Positions 1 through 19,292 of a DNA stretch of 35,310 nucleotides are shown here, in pieces. Where the stretch lies: positions 74,751 through 110,060 of the forward strand of contig NW_003138331.1 of the NCBI RefSeq assembly GCF_000003605.2. The letters are read 5' to 3'. Made by a program: the position numbers and the translations under genes. Each line of letters starts with the position of its first letter. The stretch's first letter is position 1. Source of the DNA: Saccoglossus kowalevskii (lineage: Eukaryota > Hemichordata > Enteropneusta > Harrimaniidae). The notes below the pieces were generated by a model. That model had not been told where the DNA came from. It saw only the letters and a list, made by a program, of their open reading frames with translations, and ran no database searches.

Positions 1-1020
1 CAAAATGTTTAGAACAGTATCAGCGAACTGCTTTGTGTGGAGTCCGGTCAAATCCTGGTGGCAGCCAGGTTTGTTTTTATTACGGAATATTACGCAAAAA
101 CGCTGAACTTTACCCCTGGTTGGACGGGAAAATGTTGACCTAATTGCAATAACCGAGCATATAAATTGATATATGAGCCAGCTCAATTAACCTACAATCT
201 GTATTGGCCTGAATTCAACAATTTCAACATTCGGACGTCAGTACGACCTGGCATTGAAATTGTGATATTCCTATTTACACGAAATAAACGTTTTAAATAG
301 AGTCAAAATTTAACGTTTGTCGTCTTTAATTAAATACAATACGCCCGCGTAAAATTTCAGAAGCAAGTCAAATAAGAAGCACTGACATTCATTCCCAATA
401 GTCTTATATTCAAAGTACAATGGACATATAATAATAGCAGTATGCATGGATATAGTATATTTACACATATACATATAGGACAATGTATACAGTAGAACAG
501 AATTTAATATTGTTGATACAGAGTTTATATTCGTGAACGACCTTTTTCTACCAAACTTGAAATGAAGTCATATTCCTAGACCACATTCAGTACACATAAA
601 GTCATGGCGCGAGTGACAATCCATCATATCATCGGTACGTCTTCAATATGAGTTCACTAGCTGTGGTTACTATTTTGGTTCTCAATAATCATTGCATTCC
701 GCAACCAATTTGGTATGTTATTTTTGACATAAAATATATATTCAGTGGCCAACACAACCCGCCGAAAAACAGCCATTTGCTGTGATAATAAAATCCATTT
801 GCCTAATTCCTGTAGTTCTTCGGTGAGTAAAATGCTCTAAAACAATCGATCATAACCAGACAGCAACGACCAAAACACGCGCAACTAGAACAATGTTTAG
901 CACAAATATCTCACGTGCAAATTTACTGGGTTCGCATTATGTGTATCACAGTCACAATGGCACAGCGTGGTCACGAAACAGTATATTAAACATGGGTGCT
1001 ATACTTCATCTGATACTTAC
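1..1020. other. Non-coding, intron 3' of gene A exon at 1021
   Basis: I see no exon, RNA gene or clear repeat here. It should be part of the intron separating the last visible gene A exon from its C-terminal exons; the matching gene B intron is about 1.5 kb long. Confidence 0.5.
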
Positions 1021-1165
1021 CTGCCATTCTGAGTGGTGCCCAATTATCGCCATGAGCTAAACCTAATGGTGTGTAATCAACTTCATGACCAGGTAACCAA
1101 TCGTTCAAGTATGTCTTAAAATCAACCGCATACTCTTTTTCTCCAGTCACATTATACATTAAAAG
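1021..1165 (-). CDS. Gene A GH9 exon 6, last exon in window
   Basis: This 145-nt exon, phase 0-1, starts LLMYNVTGEKEYAVDF and ends YTPLGLAHGDNWAPLRMA. The PLGLAH-x2-NW-x-PLR block lines the GH9 substrate cleft. The donor GTAAGT is clear, so coding continues to the left. Nothing in 1-1020 resembles the next exon (the [10 protein letters not shown] equivalent). Confidence 0.92.
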
Positions 1166-4100
1166 CTGATATATAGAGATAAGATTATGAAACAATGTTC
1201 AATTTTCTGAATGCCATGGTTATAACATTGCATGCTTTCAAATGGTTTTGCGATGAGTTGATGGTATTCGCATGTTTGAATATATTATATTACGAATACG
1301 AACACAATGTCGATATTCAAACACTCTTAATTTTAACAATAGTTTACAGTTGGGTATTCATATTCTCTACACACATATATTACGTCACAAACTCTTCAAC
1401 GTTATTTCGCACATGTTTTAAGCTAACGCAACGTATTAAGAAAGAAGAAAAAAAAAAAGAATAAACAAACATTCAAACGACCAAACTTTAAAAATAACAT
1501 TAACATATTAGTATTGATTCACAGATTATGGTGTACAGGTATCTCTCTAATAATGCAGGCAATTATTATTTGTTTCGATCCTAGTATTAATAATTAATAA
1601 TCATAATTAATTATCATGTATCACAGTGTCTTGTGACATTAACACTAATCTAATCATATTCGGCGATGTTATTATTAGTATCAGCTTCCACAACAATTGA
1701 AATACGTTACGTATAAAAAATATTATAACGAAAAAACATAAACCCATACAAAAGTATATATTTAATTGCCTGTTATTTCAATAGTGCTCTTCTATTTATT
1801 TATTTCTGTTCTAAAAACTGTAGGTACATCTAGGCTTTGATATCATTAAAAATTGGTGATCGGTCAGCCGGATCTAACAAAATATTGCACATTTTGACAG
1901 TGACTATTGTGGCTGATAAAAGCCGCATTGTGAATCAGCAGCCACGTACAAAAATAAAAATACCTGAGTTCCGGCTCGAACGTCATTCCAAGCAAACGGT
2001 ACAAGGGTGTTTTCCAGGCCCCATTGAATATAATGAGCTTCAGCCTTACTCCTGAAGGTTTCATTATTCGACGACTTGTAATACCAAGCTTCGGCCCATA
2101 CTACCTTGTCTGTGTATCTGGGAAATCTAGACAAGAGACCGGAAATAGAAATGATTATTATTTGAATAATTATTCATAACACACTTATATTATATATATG
2201 CCGTGCATTAATCATACTGCATGATGGGAAGCTATAATTTGACAGAAGATAGTACTCACGTATAGTGATCAAGGCATGGCCCTTCGAATAAACCAGGGGT
2301 TTCTTCAAACTTCTCGTACACTGATTTCGCTTTTGAAAGTAAATTGTTCGAGTATCGGGTATCTGAATGAGAAGACTTGCATCATCAGGCGACAACAGCC
2401 ACACATTTACATAGCTTTTTGCGAAATGTAATTCCAGTAATTGGTTGTATTGTATAGTATGCATGTAATGAATAAAGTATACAATAACGATTAACAAATT
2501 GTACGCATATATATTTATATATATATACTGTGTACATAGTATTCATGGCGAGCAAGTAGATCATATTTTAAGTAGCGCCCTCCACTGACGAAGCTCTTCT
2601 GTGACGTCAAAATGGCGTACACGGTGAAGGTATAGTCAGTTGCCATCTAGAATATAATAAAATATAGTAATAACCAATAATACATAGTAAAATCTCCCCC
2701 CCCCCCGCAAAAAAGATATGGCTGATTATATATCAAAGCGATTTGATACGTCTTACGAGGAGTATTACATAAATCTTCCCCAGTCGACGCCATACTTTAC
2801 CAATTTCTTTGAAAACAATACTCGCTGCTGACAGTGCCGCTGAAGTAAGCATCGCCTCTGATGTAGGGCGATCGTCATTGTAAGACGCATGACAAGCAGG
2901 TCTCAACATAGTCATGTCCTCAGGACGTCCCCAGAATTCATGGTCTAGCGTAAAATCTCCGACCTGCAGGAATCATTATAAATAGTTTCAATCATATACA
3001 TTTAAGTGTTATGTGTTAATATAACTATGTACTTAAATATTTTGGTTTCGCGATTGTCACATACGACTTATTTACCACTTCCGTGTCACTGAGAATGTTC
3101 TAGAACCGTACTGTGTCTGGGTGGAATATTCTATATTTTTTTAGAAACTGGTTGAATCGGTAATAGAACACTGTAGGAGGCAATGGAAGGTAATGGAACA
3201 TTCTAGAAATTTGTAGTAAGTTCCAGACTCATTATATATGCTGATGTAATGGTCTATTTATAGACAGTGTGGGTATATATAGGGGAGTTGTTCAGCACTG
3301 AGATCAGATCGGAGATCTCGTTGAATTGTATTGGAGTTTAAGTATCTAGTCATTGGAGTAGTGGAGTTTTACCGCGTTATTGTACTTGATGTTTGCAGAG
3401 TATAATAATACCAGTACCAGTTGAAACCTCATCTGTTGGCTCCGTGTTCGTATGTTATCATCACCGCCAGGGAAGTCTTTATGTTACTGTTGCCATTTTG
3501 GTATTTGAACCATCACACCTGTACTATACCAATTACGGTAATATTACGTTGCGTGTGACAGCGATGCAACGGACTAGTACAACGTAAATAGCATATTTTA
3601 ATCTCACACATTTTTGTTAGACAAACCGTGTATGTCACTAAATGAATAAATTATTTATTTTTTCCATTTGTTCATACTCGGGTTTCAGTTTTGATAACCA
3701 CCACCACCAGTTAAAATAAATGTTGACAGCCACTGAATAGCCACTTTTTTTGACAGCAGGGAACTATTATAGAAATCACATCAGAGTTTTTCACAATGGT
3801 AACAAGTAACGGAGATTCTGAGTTAAATTACAGAAAAGCATATTTACAAGAACGATCAGGTCATCTTCAGTCCTCACTTTCAATAGATAGTCAGTTCCCC
3901 ATCTGATGCAGTCCAAGGCATATGTGTACTGACCAGCAGAAATATAAGCATCCATGAAGTGAATCAAACCCCATGCGATGACGGTCATACTGTACGCTAT
4001 CGTCGCTGTGACTTTCACATGGTCGCCAGCTATACAAAAAACGTAGTATAAAAATAAGTATTATTTTAATATTATTACGTTTCCAGCATGATTTAGAAAT

Positions 4101-7100
4101 TTAATTTCTTTGATATACTTTTTGGGGATTCTCTTACCATCATAGTAACCTCCGGTAAGATCGCGGCCAAGGTTATCGACATCACCAGTGGCCGAGTCAT
4201 CGCGGTAAGGTATTCTGTTGGGTTGATATCGATACCCCTTCTTCCGTTTTCGGCACCTTTTCCTCATAGGAGGTAGACATCCCGATCTTTGAGTTTCATA
4301 AAATAGTAATGATTTTTCAAGTACCAGTTTATAGTCATAATCTATAACAAATTATCGCATTTGTTTCCATAAGAATATATGCTAAATATTTCAATGTATT
4401 GCCATGGTTGCTGTGAATCACATGTTTTAAGTAGCAATAACATCTATCAAATCATACGGTGCTGTGCTACATTTCTGAGAAGGGATAATAAATCAGTTAA
4501 ATAATTTACTGTAATTTTTGAACAAAAACCTGAATGATTACATATCAAAATATGTGTTGTTCACGGTTTGATATATTAATTTAGTTGATACAACAAATAA
4601 AACATTTGTTGTGACGGCATAATCCACACAAAACTGCTTCCCAATGTTCCGTGATATTTCTCAAATTAATGCGTCAGAAACAACACAATATGACGTTCGT
4701 TACTCTTTCGTTTATATGATTTTACCGAGAACAAAGCAAATTGATACAGAATCCACGCCCATAGATATTCAATTCATCTCCCTGTTACGAGGCTGGTCTT
4801 CCGAATATGAATTTCTGAAATTATTGTCTAATTTAACAGACATTGTACCACTAAGAGTACATAATTTTTTATGCCTGGGCCTTGTGAAAATTCGAGGCTC
4901 TAAAATTGTTAATGTTTCGTAAATGAATGTTTTATTTAAATTTTAATATGTTTCCAATAAAATTATTTGTCTTGAAATGAAAATCAATGGACCCTGTGCT
5001 AGTATAAGTGAAATTGAAGCACTGCATTAACGAGACGATTTTGTTTCAAAATGATGTACGCCAGTTATTAACGTGCAGCCGTATATAGAAACATTCATTT
5101 TCGATTTATAAAGTTTTCTTCCCAAAACATTGGATTTGTATTTTTGTTTCTACATATGTGCCTCTTGTTCTAATTTGCCATTCCTGTTCAGTTTCATTTT
5201 CTTGTATAATTTCAGTATTTCGGGAGATCATGGTCATCGTAAATCGTGTGTAGATAATGATCTCCTCACTGGATAGTAAATACATATTTGGTTTTTCTAA
5301 AATGATGTTATGGAAAAACACTCAAAGATGCATAACGATCGGTTGATGTGATGTAAATATGGGTAGGTTTTAGTAAAGTTTACCTTCGCAAGTTTCACCA
5401 ATAAAACCCGCAGGACACTCACATGAACTGTCAACCAGAATGCCATTAACACACACTGGGGTCGTCTTTTTATCTGTAATACATAGCAAACATTAAAACA
5501 GTTGAGTAATCTGTCTGGTTTAATTATTTTTATTTTTTTACCCCAGAAATAAAATCGCATGTACTCATAAGTTGGATTGTACTACAGCGCCTGAATATTT
5601 CCTTTGCATTCGTATTTGCAGAGGTTGAGAATGAATTATACGTAAGAGATTTTGTAATATCAGTTTACAATTTCCTTGTTTATATTGAAATGCGTGTAAT
5701 GTGCGTTCTTTTTAAATCAAGAACTAAATTGCTTAGACATGCATTATACGGATTCATTGCGAGAGATCGCTTTTGTACAAAAAACACTTTGTAAAATGCC
5801 AGTTTGTCCTAGGTCTCTCAAAGTCGGTTTGCACATTGTACCACAATAATATTATACCCAACGTCACGCACTCAAATCCATTAGAAAATAACCTCATAAT
5901 ATGTTCAATTTAATAATAATAATAGGGATAACATTAGTAGTACCAATGTACGACACGCAACAAGCCAGCCCCTGATTTGTTGGCATATAAAGTTTCCATG
6001 GTAATGAATGTATTATCAAACAATAACAGTAAACCAGATTGAATTGTTTGAATTGTTTTCCGTCACCAAATAATAAAACGTACTTTCGTGAATATGTAAT
6101 TATACAGGCAAGCATTCGTTTTCATCCGTCATTAACAAACATTTAGACAAGTTGGAATTCATTGTGTGATGTTAAGTAATCATATACTATGATAACTCTT
6201 GTCCTGGGGCCGGAACAGCTGCGTGGAGACCAAGTAAGCAAATGATGCCAAGAGACTGTGTAGTATAAAGTGACCATGTGGTTTGAAATATTCATGTGCT
6301 ACAAATTCGAAAGAAATCGCGAATTTGCAAGGCACAATTTGTGGTCAAAAAGGCTTGTGTGTTTATATATTTTGAACGAACCAATTGAAATGCTATTTCA
6401 TATTATTATTGGTGCGAAAATACGTATATTATACCCTTCCGTTGTACTGACGGCATTATTTACCTTCCGCGCAAATAGAGCCGGTTTATTACAAATTAAA
6501 TAGCGTTTAAACTAAGAGCATCCCGTCACTGCGCGACACGAATACGGTATAAAAAGCTCTATATACAACAACAATTTAAATAGTGACACAAACAGCACAA
6601 GTAAGCTAGTGAATATTCAAAAAAAAAATCGTTTGGCTCACCGGTTGTAATTTAATGATACTTTGAACGACCTGTGCAATATACATATTTAGCTCCATAA
6701 TAGAATGAATTCAAATCCCTATAGTCGGCAATGTACAAACTTGAAAGGCATACACAGACAGTTGGACACTACATTAAATGTACTGTTGTGCAGTATTTAA
6801 AATTAAAGAGTAATTATAACCATCGTTTTCTTTGACTGTCTAAAATATGACGTTTGTAATTCAATTGCATTCAGTTTTATAATTCAAGACAAATATACTG
6901 CACAAATATAGATAATTTGGCAAATTGTATTTTCTGTATGAAAGTTATTATTGGTGTACATATGGAGTACATTTCGTTATGAATTATTCCTAATAGAAAG
7001 AATTTCACAATGTCGCAAACGGAAAGTCGTAGTGTTTTTTAAAGCTTCATGTTTGAAAGATATGAATAGAACAGTAGTGATTTATGCATATATACGCACT

Positions 7101-8443
7101 AGTAATGGTGAATTCGTCACGAGGTCACGTGAGTTTGTCTGCTTACGAGCTTTTCAAACAACATTTCATAAGCTGACCAAACCGCTATTGTGTAAAATAC
7201 TGCCGTGTTTTAGTCTGCCATTCGGATAGAAAAAAAACGAGTTAAAAACTTATCTATGATTCATAATTCTTCGCAAAGAAATAAACGTGCTGCTATAACA
7301 CACTATGCATTGTATAAAGCCTGAGATACTCGATAGCCAATTGTGCTTTTGTCGTTTGTCCAATAGAAAAATGTATAGCTATGCAAGCTGCAAGTCTGCG
7401 TTTCTGATAATACAAACTAACTATTGACATGCTTCCGGCAGTGCCTTTGGCAGTTTTGGTGGGCTGCGATGAGAACAATCAAAGCATTGGAATAAACAAA
7501 GAGATGCTTTATTTGCGCATTCAAGTTCATCAAGACCTGGTCTCAAGAAGAAAACAAACAACTCAAAAATGATTTTCGAGCCGGGACTTATTTCAAAACG
7601 TAACAATACGAACTTGGGCGTGAGGTAATCCTCTATACAAACGTTAGTACGTACAGTATATATGGTCACATGTTTCTACCTTACATTAGTCATGAAGTGT
7701 GTCCATAGACTGTTCACTTGCCAGAAAATATAACATGACAACATATTTGTTTGTAAAACCCAGACATTCCGCTTCTCGTCCAGTTTACTCATGGGTTAAT
7801 TTTCTGCTTTTCACAAAAAAATAGTTATGTAAAATAATATTTTTTTTTCAAACTATTAGACATTATTAGACTATTCTATCAGTATTTAAATGATCATGTG
7901 TACGAAATTGAAAACTGAATGAATGAACTTCCGGTCTCAATGTAATGGAGAAAGTCGCTACCAAATTGAAATACTATCAGCTACAATATTAGGTACCGGT
8001 TGAGTGAGTGCTTGGTTGTAATACGGATACCACTCACCTGTTTTGTCTACATTATTGTTTTCTCTTTGCAATGTCTCATGCTTATAGCGATATATCACAA
8101 AGCAAAATATAGAAAGATGAAATTGAGGTTAGAAAAATGTAAATTTCGATATATGAATATAAGCACAGATATAGAAACATAAATGAGTATTGTAAAATCT
8201 CTTTTTCTCAACAGCGTTATGCTGACGTACAAATACCCATAGATCAAAATCACCAGATTTTTGTTATTTACTCTCAGTATCAAAATGATTGTTTACTAGT
8301 ATTTTTTTGACAAATTTTTGATATTCAACCGCTGCTTCTAACGCGTAAATGACATAAATGAAAAATTATCGTGACTTTGGGAATTAAATAAAACTTACCA
8401 AAGTAAACGCAGCAAAGAACACGGAGACAAAACATAAACGCAT
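1021..8443 (-). CDS. GH9 endo-beta-1,4-glucanase with EGF-like exon (gene A), 3' end outside window
   Basis: Gene A encodes a predicted secreted cellulase that would hydrolyse internal beta-1,4-glucosidic bonds. Supported exons, in order of translation: 8443-8399, 5473-5384, 4341-4138, 4029-3848, 2963-2801, 2362-2260, 2126-1964, 1165-1021. All have AG/GT borders, and phases agree between consecutive exons from 5473 onward. GH9 landmarks are GGYYD-AGDHVK (the two catalytic Asp, split by an intron), WGTDYLL, FWGRPEDMTM, KVVWAEAWYYK and PLGLAHGDNWAPLR. The segment carrying the His-Arg motif, the acid Glu and the stop is missing; in neighbouring gene B it lies on three further exons, so here it should be left of position 1. 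The small exon joining the signal peptide (phase 0) to the EGF exon (phase 1) was not found with confidence. Compared with gene B it carries a 15-residue basic insertion and a reduced EGF module. The family call is firm; the exact N-terminus is less so. Confidence 0.9.
1964..2126 (-). CDS. Gene A GH9 exon 5
   Basis: This 163-nt exon, phase 2-0, starts FPRYTDKVVWAEAWYYKSS and ends AWNDVRAGTQ. KVVWAEAWYYK is the conserved D/E-L-x-W-A-A-A-W-L-Y-K block of GH9. Length and phase are identical to the gene B exon. Confidence 0.92.
2260..2362 (-). CDS. Gene A GH9 exon 4
   Basis: This 103-nt exon, phase 1-2, reads TRYSNNLLSKAKSVYEKFEE, then TPGLFEGPCLDHYT across the junction. It matches the helical YS-x2-LL-x2-AK-x2-Y segment of GH9 enzymes and the equally long exon of gene B. 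The donor is GTGAGT. Confidence 0.9.
2801..2963 (-). CDS. Gene A GH9 exon 3
   Basis: This 163-nt exon, phase 0-1, reads VGDFTLDHEFWGRPEDMTML, then RPACHASYNDDRPTSEAMLT and SAALSAASIVFKEI. The WGRPEDMTM-x-RPA and A-A-L-S-A-A-S-I-V-F-K blocks are GH9 signatures. The acceptor is TTCCTGCAG and the donor GTAAAG. Confidence 0.93.
3050..3054. repeat. Target site duplication GCGAT, left copy
   Basis: This five-base copy lies immediately before the LTR and is identical to 3561-3565 immediately after it. Confidence 0.8.
3093..3105 (+). promoter_or_regulatory. Heat-shock element 1 in the LTR
   Basis: GAATGTTCTAGAA matches the three-unit consensus GAAnnTTCnnGAA exactly. It lies about 180 bp upstream of the LTR TATA box. 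Confidence 0.6.
3196..3208 (+). promoter_or_regulatory. Heat-shock element 2 in the LTR
   Basis: GAACATTCTAGAA matches GAAnnTTCnnGAA exactly. It lies about 66 bp upstream of the LTR TATA box. A further partial element, GAATATTC, lies at 3124-3131. Confidence 0.6.
3274..3282 (+). promoter_or_regulatory. TATA box of the solo LTR
   Basis: TATATATAG lies downstream of the two heat-shock elements and upstream of a GC-richer stretch (GAGATCAGATCGGAGATCTC), which is the expected place for an LTR promoter. Confidence 0.5.
3561..3565. repeat. Target site duplication GCGAT, right copy
   Basis: This five-base copy lies immediately after the LTR and is identical to 3050-3054. Confidence 0.8.
3848..4029 (-). 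CDS. Gene A GH9 exon 2
   Basis: This 182-nt exon, phase 1-0, completes the motif as A-GDHVKVTATIAYSMTVIAWG and continues to WGTDYLLK. The three residues after the intron (A, G, D) supply the second catalytic Asp. The end was set at CTT/GTAAAT because gene B ends at the matching place and the next exon opens in phase 0. Confidence 0.92.
4138..4341 (-). CDS. Gene A GH9 exon 1 (N-terminal helix, first catalytic Asp)
   Basis: The 204-nt exon, phase 1-1, starts YDYKLVLEKSLLFYETQRSG, the normal GH9 opening. It ends RDDSATGDVDNLGRDLTGG followed by YYD, the first Asp of the DAGD motif. Between these lies an inserted basic stretch, MRKRCRKRKKGYRYQ, absent from gene B. The donor is GTAAGA. Confidence 0.92.
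5384..5473 (-). CDS. Gene A EGF-like exon (reduced, four Cys)
   Basis: This phase 1-1 exon of 90 nt codes for an EGF-like module. It reads CVNGILVDSSCECPAGF, then IGETCE. The Cys-x-Cys-PAGF-x4-Cys ending is characteristic of EGF folds. Only four cysteines are present, against six in gene B. The acceptor is TATTACAG and the donor GTAAAC. It joins directly, in phase, to the first GH9 exon. A role in binding or anchoring is inferred. Confidence 0.8.
8399..8443 (-). CDS. Gene A exon 1: signal peptide
   Basis: This exon has 15 codons, starting MRLCFVSV and ending FTL, followed by the strong donor GTAAGT. It is a hydrophobic leader typical of a secreted protein. The ATG lies about 60 bp downstream of a TATA box, and the equivalent exon of gene B also begins MRL and ends in a phase-0 GTGAGT donor. 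Signal cleavage probably falls at or just after the exon junction. Confidence 0.8.
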
Positions 8444-8505
8444 ATTCACGTGTACGACTTCAGCACCATAGACATACCAATGCTAAACACTCATTGCTCA
8501 TTTCT

Positions 8506-8514
8506 CTTTATATA
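8506..8514 (-). promoter_or_regulatory. TATA box of gene A
   Basis: TATATAAAG on the minus strand lies about 63 bp upstream of the gene A start codon. That spacing leaves room for a transcription start about 30 bp downstream and a short 5' UTR. Gene B has a TATA box at a closely similar distance from its ATG. Confidence 0.6.
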
Positions 8515-10178
8515 CACTTTATGTAGCGGTTAATATCTCCTACACTGATTTCTCGTTTGATGCTCCGAGATAAAATAATGTTTTATCTTTGATTTACGCC
8601 CGCGAATGATAAAAATACACATACCTTATTGTTCAAAGCGAGTATTGTCGCTGTTGCATTCCAGTACATGTACATGAAATAGCTTTCCTGTCGGTATTTT
8701 GTAATTTTACAATTGTACTTGGATTTTGAATACAATTTACACATTACGGTGAATGTGTGACATTGACAGAGCTATTTTACCAGTTATACCGCAGCTGGAC
8801 TCCATTTTCGTTTAACGAAGAAATGCGAATATGAGGGCAATTGACGTTCAAAGCGTTCGACACAGTTGTTGGTGTATCACCGCATTCACTTTTGCAGAGG
8901 TATGCGTTCCTTTTACCGAAATAAATTAGTTGTGATTGTACCGAAGTGTATGTCAATGGTAGTTTTTTACATCGTACTTTGTTTCACTGAGTCGGCGTTC
9001 TGTTTGTGTTTTGTAGTTTTTTCTACATGTCAAGATACAACGTTGGTGTTTCTACCAATGACAAACAACGCTAAAACAATTAGTAATCGGTTCATATGGG
9101 ATGATGATTAAAGTCAATGCCAGAAATGTCTTGAATAGCAAACCATTAATGGAAAAAATAAATCATAGCTTAATAACACAAACAACGTAATAATGTCCTA
9201 TAATTGCACAACACGAGTCAATTGATATTTCAAAAAATGTTGCTGCATTGCAATTGTAGAACTATTTGTATATCTTAGAGTATTGTGTAAAAAGAACCCG
9301 GTTTGTGAATGTATCACAAGTGTGCTCTCATATTTTCGGTTTTATTCTATTTTCCTTAGTACACTAGTGTATGAATTATTCAGTATTGCACAGCAATGTG
9401 CGTCAACTTGTGCTGAGTTTAGCCGACCAGCATAAACAAGCTTTATTTTATTTTTATTGTTTGGAAAGACGACTCAATTATTGTGTATTATTTGCATTCA
9501 TTATGTTATGTGTTTCATCAGACCCAGTCATGAATTCATATTGAATTGTACGGTTTTTGCGTGTTCATTATTAGGTCGATATATTTAAATATATATACAA
9601 TATTCTGATGGCAGTCATGTATAATAACAATTCGTTTAGCTTTATATCAGCGAATTGTGTGTAATTCCCGGTGTCTTCTGCAGTCACACGTGGTTCAAAG
9701 CCTCACACCCGCTACACAGTGCATGTTCACATTTTACCTATACTGTAGTTTTTGTTAGATTTAATTGTTTTCAAATTACTTGGAATCTCTTTTGTATATT
9801 TCAATGCATTGTCCGACAGTATACAGGTCGGAGAGACACATCAAAATATAGCCACGTGATCGTATTGTCGTACCATTAGCATGGAGCGCACTAACAAACG
9901 TCGTGGGTGGTAATTCATAAGCAGCACTCAGTCATTCATACTTATAAAATCACGCTGAGAACTGGATTTGGTATTATAATATTCATTACTAACGTATTTT
10001 GTTTTCAATAAACAGTATTGTGAATAAAATAATAATATTATGATGCGATTGTAGAACTGATGAATCACGAAGAAAATGAATTCAAGTTTGAGAACTATTA
10101 AACAGTGAACGAGTTACGATTGAACGTAATTCAGGCGGCATGACTATAATGCAATGCCTTGCAGAAATTCCAATTCAT
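8515..10178. other. Intergenic region between gene B (upstream) and gene A (downstream)
   Basis: This region lies between the end of gene B and the promoter of gene A. It is AT-rich, and I recognise no exon or RNA gene. The open stretches of 60-80 codons at 8866-9111 and 9655-9879 have no recognisable motifs and look like chance frames. Confidence 0.5.
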
Positions 10179-19226
<9,048 letters not shown>

Positions 19227-19284
19227 GTTTCTTCATCGGCTGACGAACGATCCGCCAATTCAAAACATTTACGGACGTTCTTCG

Positions 19285-19292
19285 TTTTTATA
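19285..19292 (-). promoter_or_regulatory. TATA box of gene B
   Basis: TATAAAAA on the minus strand lies about 60 bp upstream of the gene B start codon, a distance like that in gene A. Confidence 0.6.

Larger units (their letters stand above)
3055..3560 (+). mobile_element. Solo LTR of a retrotransposon, inside a gene A intron, opposite orientation
   Basis: The 506-bp unit begins TGTCACA and ends TGTGACA, a 7-bp inverted terminus with the canonical TG...CA. It is flanked on both sides by GCGAT (3050-3054 and 3561-3565), a 5-bp target site duplication. Inside, read on the plus strand, are two perfect heat-shock elements, a TATATATAG box at 3274 and a transcribed-looking 3' part, as in U3-R-U5. 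No internal retroelement sequence follows, so this is the solo LTR left by recombination between two LTRs. The 5-bp duplication and termini fit a Ty3/gypsy-type or related element; the family is inferred. A 64-codon open stretch across its 3' end is not taken as a gene. Confidence 0.85.

Noticed and set aside
2696-2706. Homopolymer runs (C near 2700, G near 14005 and 21830)
   Set aside because: Ordinary short homopolymers in non-coding DNA; no further structure around them.
3393-3587. 64-codon open frame on the plus strand
   Set aside because: It crosses the 3' end of the solo LTR and its target duplication; it is a chance frame, not a gene.
7422-7463. Candidate linker exon of gene A (PTKTAKGTAGSMSI)
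   Set aside because: Good acceptor and linker-like composition, but it ends in phase 0 whereas the EGF exon needs phase 1.
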